64,000 nt of DNA from Protaetiibacter intestinalis (GTDB lineage: Bacteria; Actinomycetota; Actinomycetes; Actinomycetales; Microbacteriaceae). The stretch is from the NCBI RefSeq assembly GCF_003627075.1, contig NZ_CP032630.1:1860001-1924000 (forward strand), written 5' to 3'. The notes beneath the pieces are model-generated. The model was not told the DNA's origin and did no database searches. It was given only the letters and a program-made list of their open reading frames with translations. Made by a program: the position numbers and the translations under genes. Shown here piece by piece: positions 24,123-32,048 of this stretch (positions are counted from its first letter, which is position 1; every line of letters begins with the position of its first letter).

Positions 24123-25301
24123 TCAGACGAAGGCGGCCTTCCCCGTGAGGGCGCGGCCGACGATGAGGGTGTTCATCTCGCGCGTGCCCTCGTAGGAGTA
24201 CAGCGCCTCCGCGTCGTTGAAGAAGCGGGTGACGTCGTAGTCGAGCACGATGCCGTTGCCGCCCATCACCTCGCGGGCCCGCGCGACCGTCTCCCGCATC
24301 CGGGTGGTGGCGAACGCCTTCGCGAGCGCCGCGTGCTCGTCCTTCTGGGTGCCCTGGTCGAGCATCTCGGACACGCGCGTGCACAGGGCGATCGAGGAGG
24401 TGATGTTGCCGATCATCTCGGCGAGATGCTGCTGCACGAGCTGGTGGGACGCGATGGGCTTGCCGAACTGGACGCGCTCCTGGGTGTAGGCGAGAGCGGC
24501 CTCATAGGCGCCGATCGCGACGCCGACGGCGGCCCAGGCGACCTCGGCGCGGGTGAGGCGCAGCACGGCGGCGGTGTCGCGGAAGGAGTTCGCGTTCGCG
24601 AGGCGCAGCGACTCCGGGACGCGGACGTCCTCGAGCGTGATGTCGGCGTTCTGCACGATGCGCAGCGCCAGCTTCCGCTCGATCTTGGTGGCGGTGTAGC
24701 CGGGGGTGGAGGTCGGCACGATGAAGCCCTTGACCTGCCCGTCGGCGGTGTCCTTCGCCCAGATGACGGTGACGTCGCTCCAGGTGGCGTTGCCGATCCA
24801 GCGCTTGGATCCGTTGAGCACCCACTCGTCGCCCTCGCGGGTCGCGGTCGTGCGCAGGCCCTGGGCCGAGTCGGAGCCCGAGAGCGGCTCGGTGAGGCCG
24901 AAGGCGCCGATCACGGAGCCGTCGGCGAGCTTCGGCAGCCACTCGGCGCGCTGCTCGGGGGAGCCGCAGACGGCGACGGCGCCGAGCGCGAGCCCGTTCT
25001 GCACGCCGACGTAGGTGGCGATCGAGGCGTCGACGCGGGCGAGCTCGAGCGCGACCCAGCCGCGGTAGACCGCCGAGTTCTCGAAGCTCTTCGTCTCGTC
25101 CCACTGCATCCCGAACACCGGCTGCGCGTGGAAGGCGGGGAGGATCTCGCGCGGGAACTCGGCGCGGTCCCAGAAGTCGTTGACGAGCGGCTTGACGTCG
25201 GTCTCGAGCCAGCTGCGGAGGCCGCCCAGGGCTTCGCGCTCGGTCTCGGTGAGCTGGGTCTCGAACCCGTAGAAGTCGCTGGCGAGCGGGGTGAACGACA
25301 T
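24123..25301 (-). CDS. Acyl-CoA dehydrogenase, glutaryl-CoA dehydrogenase-like
   Basis: A 392-residue FAD-dependent acyl-CoA dehydrogenase. FAD and substrate segments are visible: G-A-F-G-L-T-E-P-L-S-G-S-D (about residues 132-144), W-V-L-N-G-S-K-R-W-I-G-N-A (157-169), and the C-terminal V-M-G-G-N-G-I then Y-E-G-T-R-E-M-N. The Glu of Y-E-G-T is the catalytic base position used by glutaryl-CoA dehydrogenases and related enzymes. It oxidises an acyl-CoA to the enoyl-CoA in the cytoplasm. No electron-transfer flavoprotein or beta-oxidation gene is adjacent. ATG 25301 follows AAGGGAG. It is divergent from manA across 110 bp, with no sign of shared function. Confidence 0.9.
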   Translation of the reverse strand: MSFTPLASDFYGFETQLTETEREALGGLRSWLETDVKPLVNDFWDRAEFPREILPAFHAQPVFGMQWDETKSFENSAVYRGWVALELARVDASIATYVGVQNGLALGAVAVCGSPEQRAEWLPKLADGSVIGAFGLTEPLSGSDSAQGLRTTATREGDEWVLNGSKRWIGNATWSDVTVIWAKDTADGQVKGFIVPTSTPGYTATKIERKLALRIVQNADITLEDVRVPESLRLANANSFRDTAAVLRLTRAEVAWAAVGVAIGAYEAALAYTQERVQFGKPIASHQLVQQHLAEMIGNITSSIALCTRVSEMLDQGTQKDEHAALAKAFATTRMRETVARAREVMGGNGIVLDYDVTRFFNDAEALYSYEGTREMNTLIVGRALTGKAAFV

Positions 25302-25411
25302 GCGGATGACTCCCTTGTTCCTGATCGTGGCATCCGGAGCCTATGGCGGCGGTCGGGCCGCTCCAAGCCGCTTGGTAGTTTGATCCAATCCGACTGCCGA
25401 CGGGAGGGTGC

Positions 25412-26524
25412 ATGTTCGTCGAGATCGCCAACACGCCGCGCGACTACGCGTGGGGGTCGACCACGGCGATCGCCGAGCTGCTCGGGACCGTCCCGAGCGG
25501 CCGCCCGGAGGCCGAGCTCTGGCTCGGCACGCACCCCGGCTCGCCGTCGCGGATCGTGGGGGAGGATCGCACCCTGCTCGACCTCGTCGACGAGGGGCTC
25601 CCCTTCCTGCTCAAGGTGCTCGCCGCCGCCGCTCCGCTCTCCCTGCAGGCTCACCCCACCCGTGCGCAGGCGCAGGAGGGCTTCGCCCGCGAGAACGCGG
25701 CGGGCGTGCCGCTCGACGCGCCGACCCGCAACTACAAGGACACCTCCCACAAGCCCGAGTTGATCTACGCGCTCTCCGACCCGTTCCGCGCCCTCTCGGG
25801 CTTCCGGCCGGTCGCCGAGACGCGCGAGGTGCTCGCACCGGTCGCCGACGATCCGCGCATCGCCCCGCTCGTCGAGCGGCTCACGGGCGACGGGGCGCTG
25901 CGCGAGGTGTTCGGCTGGCTCATCTCGCGCGGTGAAGGGGTCGAGGATCTCGTGGACGCCGTCGTCGAGGCGTCGGCGACCGTCGACGGGCCGAGCTGGC
26001 AGACCGTGCGGACCCTCGCCGAGCACTACCCGGGAGACCCGGGCATCGCCATCTCGCTGCTGCTGCACACCGTCGAGCTGCGTCCGGGCGAGGTGCTCTA
26101 CCTGCCGGCGGGCAACATCCACGCCTACCTCGAGGGGCTCGGCATCGAGCTCATGGCGTCGAGCGACAACGTGCTCCGCGGCGGGCTCACCCCCAAGCAC
26201 GTCGACGTGCCCGAGCTCCTGTCGGTGCTCGACTTCCGCCCGCTGCCCGCGCCGTACCTCGCACCCGAGGAGCCCGAGCCGGGCGTGCGGGTGTTCCGTC
26301 CCGACGTGCCCGACTTCCAGCTGATCGTCGTCTCGCGCGAGTCAGCGCGGCGTGGAGTCGAGCTCCGGCTCGGGGGCCCGGCGGTCGCCCTGTGCACCGA
26401 GGGCGCGGTCGCGCTCGAGGACGGGCCCGAGCTCGAGCGCGGTGCTGCCGTGTACGTCTCCGACCAGGCGTGGCTCGGAGTTCGGGGTGACGGGATCCTC
26501 TTCGTCGCCTCCACTGCCGCCTGA
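25412..26524 (+). CDS. manA: Mannose-6-phosphate isomerase, class I
   Basis: A 370-residue type I phosphomannose isomerase, a zinc metalloenzyme interconverting fructose 6-phosphate and mannose 6-phosphate in the cytoplasm. Zinc-ligand regions are visible: L-Q-A-H-P (Gln and His, about residues 76-80), H-K-P-E-L (Glu, 112-116) and A-G-N-I-H-A-Y-L-E-G (His near 235). The length is close to other actinobacterial ManA proteins. ATG 25412 is preceded by GGGAGGG. TAGTTT at 25376-25381 may be the -10. With the phosphomannomutase at 34.4 kb it supplies mannose-1-phosphate for GDP-mannose and glycans, including possibly the upstream surface polysaccharide. It converges with the AraC-type regulator, 1 bp apart. 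Confidence 0.95.
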   Translation: MFVEIANTPRDYAWGSTTAIAELLGTVPSGRPEAELWLGTHPGSPSRIVGEDRTLLDLVDEGLPFLLKVLAAAAPLSLQAHPTRAQAQEGFARENAAGVPLDAPTRNYKDTSHKPELIYALSDPFRALSGFRPVAETREVLAPVADDPRIAPLVERLTGDGALREVFGWLISRGEGVEDLVDAVVEASATVDGPSWQTVRTLAEHYPGDPGIAISLLLHTVELRPGEVLYLPAGNIHAYLEGLGIELMASSDNVLRGGLTPKHVDVPELLSVLDFRPLPAPYLAPEEPEPGVRVFRPDVPDFQLIVVSRESARRGVELRLGGPAVALCTEGAVALEDGPELERGAAVYVSDQAWLGVRGDGILFVASTAA

Positions 26525-26525
26525 C

Positions 26526-27479
26526 TCACCCCGCGACGCGCGCCCCGAACGCCCGCCGGTAGGCGGTCGGCGTCGTGCCGAGCACCTTGAGGAAGTGGTG
26601 CCGCATGACGGCCGCGGTGCCGAAGCCCGAGCGCTGCGCGATCTGCTCGAGGCCGTCGTCGGTCTGCTCGAGCTCGGTCTGCGCGCGCAGGATGCGCTGG
26701 CGGTTGAGCCAGGCGGCGGGGGTCGTGCCCGTCTCGGCGCGGAAGCGGCGGGCGAAGGTGCGGCCCGACATGAGCGCGCGGCGGGCGAGCTGGTCGACCG
26801 TGAGGTCCTGATCGAGGTGCTCCAGCATCCACTCGATGACGAGGGCGAAGGCGTCGCTGCGGCACTCGGGCACCGGGGTCGGGATGTACTGCGACTGGCC
26901 GCCGTCGCGCTGCGGGGGCACGACCATGCGACGTGCGATGACGTTGGTGGCGGTGGCGCCGTACTCCTCGCGCACGATGTGCAGCGCCGCGTCGATGCCC
27001 GCGGCGGTGCCCGCGCCCGTGACGACCTTGCCGTCCTGCACGAACAGCACGTCGGGGTCGACCTCGATGCCGGGGTACTCGGCGGAGAGGCGGTCGGCGT
27101 GCATCCAGTGCGTCGTGGCACGCCGACCCTCGAGGATGCCGGCCTGGGCGAGCACGAAGGCGCCCGAGCACACGCTCAGGACCCAGGCGCCGCGGGCCTC
27201 GGCGGCGCGGATGACCTCGAGGTAGCGCTCGTCGACGGGGCCGATCTTGTGGGCCGGGACGGCGATGAGGTCGGCGTCGGCGGCGATCGACAGGTCGTTG
27301 GGGATGTTCATCGAGAAGCCGAGGCTCATGGGCACCTCGCCCGGGTCGGCGGTCGCGATCGCGAAGTCGAAGCGCGGCCCGCCCATGTCGCTGCGGTCGA
27401 TGCCGAACACCTCGCACACGACGCCGAACTCGAACGGGGCGGTGCCGGGGATCGCGAGACAGACGACCTTGTTGAGCAT
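26526..27479 (-). CDS. GlxA/FtrA-type transcriptional regulator (DJ-1/PfpI + AraC HTH)
   Basis: A 317-residue regulator. Residues 1-170 form a DJ-1/PfpI-like (class I glutamine amidotransferase fold) sensor with the nucleophile-elbow sequence V-L-S-V-C-S-G-A-F (Cys near 105) and T-T-H-W-M-H-A. Residues 210-310 form two AraC-type helix-turn-helix motifs (L-T-V-D-Q-L-A-R-R-A ... F-A-R-R-F-R and the later G-F-G-T-A-A-V-M-R-H-H-F). Such regulators respond to small metabolites and usually activate neighbouring genes, but no obvious target is adjacent. ATG 27479 is preceded by AAGGAG at good spacing; the much longer frame upstream is an antisense shadow. It converges with manA. Confidence 0.9.
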   Translation of the reverse strand: MLNKVVCLAIPGTAPFEFGVVCEVFGIDRSDMGGPRFDFAIATADPGEVPMSLGFSMNIPNDLSIAADADLIAVPAHKIGPVDERYLEVIRAAEARGAWVLSVCSGAFVLAQAGILEGRRATTHWMHADRLSAEYPGIEVDPDVLFVQDGKVVTGAGTAAGIDAALHIVREEYGATATNVIARRMVVPPQRDGGQSQYIPTPVPECRSDAFALVIEWMLEHLDQDLTVDQLARRALMSGRTFARRFRAETGTTPAAWLNRQRILRAQTELEQTDDGLEQIAQRSGFGTAAVMRHHFLKVLGTTPTAYRRAFGARVAG

Positions 27480-27561
27480 CCGGACTCCTTGGCAGTTTCT
27501 CGATGGAATGTGTCGATCATGCCACTCGTGGCTGGATTCGGCAATCCGTAGATTTCCTGCC

Positions 27562-27669
27562 ATGATCGCTCTCCTCCTCTTCGGGATCCTCGCGGCGGCC
27601 GGCATCGTCGGCACGGTCGTGACCGTCCCCCGCGACGGGTACCGCCAGGTGCCCGTCCGCCGCCCCTGA
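27562..27669 (+). CDS. Small single-pass membrane peptide (35 aa)
   Basis: ATG 27562 to TGA 27667-27669 encodes 35 residues. Residues 2-21 are one hydrophobic helix (I-A-L-L-L-F-G-I-L-A...) and the tail is P-R-D-G-Y-R-Q-V-P-V-R-R-P, basic and therefore cytoplasmic by the positive-inside rule. I recall similar peptides with an R-D-G-Y-R tail in Microbacteriaceae genomes, which favours a real gene, but its function is unknown. No Shine-Dalgarno sequence is visible. It lies 23 bp before galE in the same orientation and may share its transcript or have its own promoter. Confidence 0.55.
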   Translation: MIALLLFGILAAAGIVGTVVTVPRDGYRQVPVRRP

Positions 27670-27679
27670 TCGCGCCCGC

Positions 27680-27685
27680 TAGCCT
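27680..27685 (+). promoter_or_regulatory. -10 element of leaderless galE promoter
   Basis: TAGCCT, 7 nt before ATG 27693. Confidence 0.5.
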
Positions 27686-27692
27686 GGGAGCC

Positions 27693-28661
27693 ATGACGTG
27701 GCTTGTGACCGGCGGCGCCGGCTACATCGGCGCGCACGTGGTGCGCGCCCTGCAGAAGGCCGGCCTCACGGCGGTCGTCGTCGACGACCTCTCGAGCGGC
27801 CACCGGGAGTTCGTGGCACCCGGCACGGCGTTCGTCGAGGCGACGATCCTCGACGGCCAGCGCCTCATCGACACGATCCAGCGCTACCGGGTGACGGGCG
27901 TCATCCACGTCGCCGGGTTCAAGTACGCGGGCGTCTCGGTGCAGCGCCCCCTGCACACCTACGCGCAGAACGTCGAGGGCACCCGGGTGCTGCTCGCCGC
28001 GATGCACGAGACGGGCGTCGGGCGCATCGTGTTCTCCTCCTCGGCCGCCGTCTACGGCAACACCGACCTCGACCTCGTGACCGAGGACACCCCCAAGAGC
28101 CCCACCTCGCCGTACGGCGAGTCCAAGCTCATCGGCGAGTGGCTGCTGCGCGACCAGGAGGTCGCCACGGGCCTCGCGCACACCTCGCTGCGGTACTTCA
28201 ACGTCGTCGGATCCGGGTACCCGGACGTCTACGACACGAGCCCGCACAACCTCTTCCCGCTCGTCTTCGACGCCCTCGTCGAGGGCCGCACCCCCCACAT
28301 CAACGGTGACGACTACCCGACGCCCGACGGCACGAACGTGCGCGACTACCTGCACGTCGCCGACCTCGCGCTCGCCCACGTCGCGGCCGCGCAGGCGCTC
28401 GAGGCGGGGCGCCCGCTCGAGCGCGCCTACAACCTCGGCAGCGGCTCCGGGGCATCCGTGCGGCAGATCATGGATGCCGTGGCGCGCGTCACGGGCATCG
28501 CGTTCACCCCGGAGATCGCCCCGCGGCGCGCGGGCGACCCGGCGCGCATCGTGGCCTCGGGCGAGCTCGCGGCCCGCGACCTCGGCTGGGAGATGCGTCA
28601 CAGCCTCGACGAGATGGTCGCCAGCGCGTGGGCGGCGCGCACGGCCGCCGTCGAGTCCTGA
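27693..28661 (+). CDS. galE: UDP-glucose 4-epimerase
   Basis: A 322-residue extended SDR with V-T-G-G-A-G-Y-I-G-A-H at the N-terminus, the typical V-V-V-D-D-L-S-S-G-H NAD-binding turn, F-S-S-S-A-A-V-Y-G (Ser), S-P-Y-G-E-S-K (Tyr-x-x-x-Lys), and R-Y-F-N-V-V-G of GalE. D-G-T-N-V-R-D-Y-L-H-V near residue 212 is also characteristic. It interconverts UDP-glucose and UDP-galactose in the cytoplasm, providing UDP-Gal for cell-wall glycans and allowing galactose released by the alpha-galactosidase at 47.8 kb to enter metabolism. The start is the probable leaderless ATG 27693. No Leloir-pathway kinase or transferase gene is adjacent. Confidence 0.95.
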   Translation: MTWLVTGGAGYIGAHVVRALQKAGLTAVVVDDLSSGHREFVAPGTAFVEATILDGQRLIDTIQRYRVTGVIHVAGFKYAGVSVQRPLHTYAQNVEGTRVLLAAMHETGVGRIVFSSSAAVYGNTDLDLVTEDTPKSPTSPYGESKLIGEWLLRDQEVATGLAHTSLRYFNVVGSGYPDVYDTSPHNLFPLVFDALVEGRTPHINGDDYPTPDGTNVRDYLHVADLALAHVAAAQALEAGRPLERAYNLGSGSGASVRQIMDAVARVTGIAFTPEIAPRRAGDPARIVASGELAARDLGWEMRHSLDEMVASAWAARTAAVES

Positions 28662-28725
28662 TCGATAGCTGCACCTCCGGCGCGTCGCGACACGCCCGAG
28701 CAGACCGGGACTACCATTCCGCGAC

Positions 28726-28754
28726 TTGACGTCGGGGAATGACACGAGTGTAAT
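28726..28754 (+). promoter_or_regulatory. Promoter of whiB gene
   Basis: TTGACG (28726-28731), 17-bp spacer and TGTAAT (28749-28754). It has the best -35/-10 match seen in the window. A start near 28761 gives a leader of about 36 nt with GGGGAGG before ATG 28797. Confidence 0.65.
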
Positions 28755-28796
28755 TAGCTGCAACGCGCACGGCCGGTGACGCGAGGGGAGGCGGAA

Positions 28797-29123
28797 ATGA
28801 CGAAGAACGAATATCGTCCTTCGGTCCCCGAGGACTGGTTCGTCGACCCCGTACGCCTCGGCATGCCGGGTCTGCGTCCCGCGATCGACGACGACGACAA
28901 CCCGCTGTCCTGGCAGACCGACGCCCTGTGCGCGCAGACCGACCCCGAGGCGTTCTTCCCCGAGAAGGGCGGCTCGACGCGCGACGCCAAGCGCATCTGC
29001 ACGGGCTGCGCGGTCCGCACCCAGTGCCTCGAGTACGCCCTGCAGAACGACGAGCGCTTCGGCATCTGGGGCGGACTCTCCGAGCGCGAGCGCCGCAAGC
29101 TGCGCCGCGGCCGCATCGCCTGA
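28797..29123 (+). CDS. whiB: WhiB-family iron-sulfur transcription factor (WhiB2-like)
   Basis: A 108-residue Wbl protein. Four Cys ligands for a [4Fe-4S] cluster are present: A-L-C-A-Q (about residue 43), then I-C-T-G-C (66 and 69) and T-Q-C (75). The G-I-W-G-G turn and basic L-S-E-R-E-R-R-K-L-R-R-G tail complete the family pattern. Such proteins bind the primary sigma factor and regulate transcription; WhiB2/WhmD controls septation and division in mycobacteria and Streptomyces. Location beside the DUF5719, zincin-like, DUF3499, pmm and ahcY genes supports the WhiB2 assignment. ATG 28797 is preferred over GTG 28776 because GGGGAGG (28785-28791) is correctly spaced. Confidence 0.92.
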   Translation: MTKNEYRPSVPEDWFVDPVRLGMPGLRPAIDDDDNPLSWQTDALCAQTDPEAFFPEKGGSTRDAKRICTGCAVRTQCLEYALQNDERFGIWGGLSERERRKLRRGRIA

Positions 29124-29216
29124 CCCGGCGACCGCGGCCGGTCCGTCTCCCCCCGCATCGGGGCGGGAGGTGTGGCGCTGCCGCCGTTCCGCCGCACCGC
29201 GCCTAGCGTGGGAGGG

Positions 29217-32048
29217 ATGCCCAGAGTCACCGCGATCCTCGTCGTCCAGGACGGCGAACGGTGGCTGGACGGCACCCTCGCCGCCCTCGCCGCCCAGTCC
29301 CGTCGCCCCGACGCCCTCGTCGTGGTGGCCGAGCCGACGACGGACCTCGACGGCGAGCTGCTCGCGACCGCGGGCGTGACCCAGGTGGTCACCGCGACCG
29401 GCGGCACCTTCGGCGTCGGCATCGCGCGTGCCCTGCGGGCGGCCCCGCCCGCCGAGGGCGAGGACGAACTGCTGTGGCTCCTGCGCGCCGACACCGCCCC
29501 CCAGCCCCAGGCCCTGCGCGAGCTGCTCGCAGCCGTCGAGCTCGCACCGTCGCTCGCGGTCGCGGGACCGAAGCTCGTCGACGCCGATACGCCCGACCGC
29601 ATCCGCTCCTACGGCGAGACGATGTCGCGCCTCGGGACGACCGTCGCGCTCGTCGACGACGAGCTCGACCAGGCCCAGTACGACCCGGTCGTCGACGTCA
29701 TGTCGGTCGCCGTCGAGGGCTCCCTCGTGCGCCGCAGCGTCTGGCAGGCCGTCGACGGGCTCGACGCGGGCCTGCCGTCGACGGATGCCGGACTCGACCT
29801 GGGCGTGCGGGTGCGGCTCGCGGGTCACCGCGTCGTGCGGGTGCCGAGCGCGCGCGTCGCCCGCGCGCGCCGCCCCGAGGACGTCGGCCGCCGTCGGCCC
29901 GCCGCCCCGCGTACCCGCCGTCGCCTCGCCCGCACCGCGCAACTGCATCGCCGCTTCGTCTACGCGCCCGGCATCCTGGTGCCCGTGCACTGGCTGAGCC
30001 TGCTGCCCCTCGCCGTCATCCGCTGCCTCGGGCAGCTGCTCGCGAAGCGTCCCGGTGCGGTGCCCGGCGAGATCGCGGCCGCCTTCGTCGCCGCGTTCGA
30101 CGGTTCCGTGCCGGGCGCCCGGTCCCGGCTGCGCCGCGCCCGCCGCACGGGCTGGCGCGCGGTCGCGCCGCTGCGCCTCGAGGGCGCCCCCCTGCGCGAG
30201 CACCGTGCCCACGAGCGCGACCGCGACGACGAACGACAGGGCCGCGAGCCCGACCTGGTGCGCGCCTCGTTCCTCGGCGGCGGCAGCTGGGTGCTCGTGG
30301 CGGCGGTGGCGGTCGGCGCCGTGCTGTCGTGGCGGCTGTTCGGGGCGACCGCGCTCGAAGGGGGCGCACTGCTGCCGCTGTCCTCGGGGGTCGCGGAGCT
30401 GTGGAGCCGACTCGGCTGGGGGGCGCGCGAGATCGGCGTGGGCTTCCTGGGGGCCGCGGATCCCGCCACCGGCATCTGGGCGCTGCTCGGTTCGGCGACG
30501 TGGTGGGATCCCTCGTTCTCGATCGTCGTGCTCTGGCTGACCGCGCTGCCGTTCGCGGCCCTCGGGGCGTGGTGGGCGGCGACCCGCCTCAGCGAGCGCA
30601 CCTGGCCTCCCGTGGTGGCCGCGCTGCTGTGGATGCTCGCGCCCCCTCTCCTCGCGGCGCTGAACGAGGGACGCGCGGGTGCCGTCGTCGCCCATCTGCT
30701 GCTGCCGTGGCTCGCGCTCGCCCTGCTCGAGGGTGCCCGCTCCTGGAGCGCCGCGGCGGCCGCATCCCTGCTCTTCGCCGCGGTGACCGCCGCCGCGCCC
30801 GTGCTCGCCCCCGCGCTGCTCGTCGGCGTGGTCGCCTGGGCCTTCGCGCGACCCCGCGGCTTCGTGCGCCTCATCGGCGTCCCGATCCCGGCCGCGGTGC
30901 TCTTCGCGCCGCTCGTCATCGGCGCCGTGCGCCGCGGTTCGCCGCTCGCCGTGCTCGCCGATCCCGGTCCCGTGCAGCCGTTCACGGCTCCGAGCGGCTG
31001 GGGGCTCGTGATCGGCAGGCCCGACCAGGATGCCGCGGGGTGGGACGCCCTGCTCGCCTCGTTCGGGCTCGACGGCGCTCCGTGGGGCACTCTCGCGCCC
31101 GCCGTGCTGCTCGCCCCGCTCGGGGTGCTCGCGGTGCTCGCGCTGTTCCTGCCGGGCGCGCGTCGCTCGATCCCGGCGCTCGCCGTCGCGACGGCGGGCC
31201 TCGCGACCGCGTGGCTCGCCGTGCACCTCGAGGTGACGACCTCGGGCGCCGCGACCGTCGGGCCGTGGCCGGGCGCGGCCCTGAGCCTCTACTGGCTGGG
31301 ACTGCTGGGCGCGGCCGTCGTCGCGCTCGAGGTGCTCGGCCGGGGGGCCGCGGCCGCCGGTTCCGCGGTCGTCGTGACGAGCGCCCTGGCGGTCGTGCCC
31401 GCGATCCTCGCCGCCGTGCTCGGCACCGCGCCCGTGCACGCGGGCGACGGCCGCATCCTGCCGGCGCTCGCGGCGGCCGCCGCCCGCACCGACCCCGGCA
31501 TCGGCACGCTCGTGCTCACCCCCGAGGAGGACGGCTCGCTCACCGCGCGGCTCGAGCGCGGCGAGGGCGCCATGCTCGACGACCAGTCCGCGCTGCACGC
31601 GGGACGCACCGAGGCCTCCGATGACGAGCTCGCCCTCGCCGAGCTCGCCGGCAACCTCGCCTCCCGCGGCGGCTACGACCCCGCGCCCGAGCTGCAGCGC
31701 TTCCAGCTCGGTTTCGTGCTCGTCGCGCCGCTCGCCGAGGATGCGGGTGAGGATGCCGTCGAGGTACGCGAGCGGGCGGTCGAGTCGCTCGACGCGCGCG
31801 CCGAGCTCACCCCCGAGAGCGACTCCGGCTACGGCACGCTGTGGGCGTATCCGGCACTCGAGCGCACGACCGACACCGCACCCGCGCGCGGTGCCTACGG
31901 CGTCGGCGTGCTCGCGGTGCAGGGGGCCGTCATCCTGTTCGCGCTGCTGCTCGCGCTGCCCACCCGCCGCCGACGGCGCGTGGTGCAGACCCGCACGCCC
32001 CTCGAGGAGGCGGCGGCCACGACCTTCGACGAGGACAGCGATGACTGA
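29217..32048 (+). CDS. GT2-domain membrane glycosyltransferase
   Basis: A protein of about 943 residues. The N-terminal GT2 domain (residues 3-225) starts with R-V-T-A-I-L-V-V-Q-D-G, but the usual D-D-x-S motif is degenerate and L-L-R-A-D-T-A-P near residue 98 is the likely donor site. Residues 370-760 contain about 12 transmembrane helices, and there is a final helix near 905-925 with a cytoplasmic acidic tail. Proteins of this kind lie next to whiB2 in many actinobacteria and probably build or export a wall glycan, but the product is not known. The start could be ATG 29217 or the more upstream GTG 29172; the former begins exactly at the GT2 domain. It overlaps the DUF5719 gene by 8 nt. Confidence 0.8.
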   Translation: MPRVTAILVVQDGERWLDGTLAALAAQSRRPDALVVVAEPTTDLDGELLATAGVTQVVTATGGTFGVGIARALRAAPPAEGEDELLWLLRADTAPQPQALRELLAAVELAPSLAVAGPKLVDADTPDRIRSYGETMSRLGTTVALVDDELDQAQYDPVVDVMSVAVEGSLVRRSVWQAVDGLDAGLPSTDAGLDLGVRVRLAGHRVVRVPSARVARARRPEDVGRRRPAAPRTRRRLARTAQLHRRFVYAPGILVPVHWLSLLPLAVIRCLGQLLAKRPGAVPGEIAAAFVAAFDGSVPGARSRLRRARRTGWRAVAPLRLEGAPLREHRAHERDRDDERQGREPDLVRASFLGGGSWVLVAAVAVGAVLSWRLFGATALEGGALLPLSSGVAELWSRLGWGAREIGVGFLGAADPATGIWALLGSATWWDPSFSIVVLWLTALPFAALGAWWAATRLSERTWPPVVAALLWMLAPPLLAALNEGRAGAVVAHLLLPWLALALLEGARSWSAAAAASLLFAAVTAAAPVLAPALLVGVVAWAFARPRGFVRLIGVPIPAAVLFAPLVIGAVRRGSPLAVLADPGPVQPFTAPSGWGLVIGRPDQDAAGWDALLASFGLDGAPWGTLAPAVLLAPLGVLAVLALFLPGARRSIPALAVATAGLATAWLAVHLEVTTSGAATVGPWPGAALSLYWLGLLGAAVVALEVLGRGAAAAGSAVVVTSALAVVPAILAAVLGTAPVHAGDGRILPALAAAAARTDPGIGTLVLTPEEDGSLTARLERGEGAMLDDQSALHAGRTEASDDELALAELAGNLASRGGYDPAPELQRFQLGFVLVAPLAEDAGEDAVEVRERAVESLDARAELTPESDSGYGTLWAYPALERTTDTAPARGAYGVGVLAVQGAVILFALLLALPTRRRRRVVQTRTPLEEAAATTFDEDSDD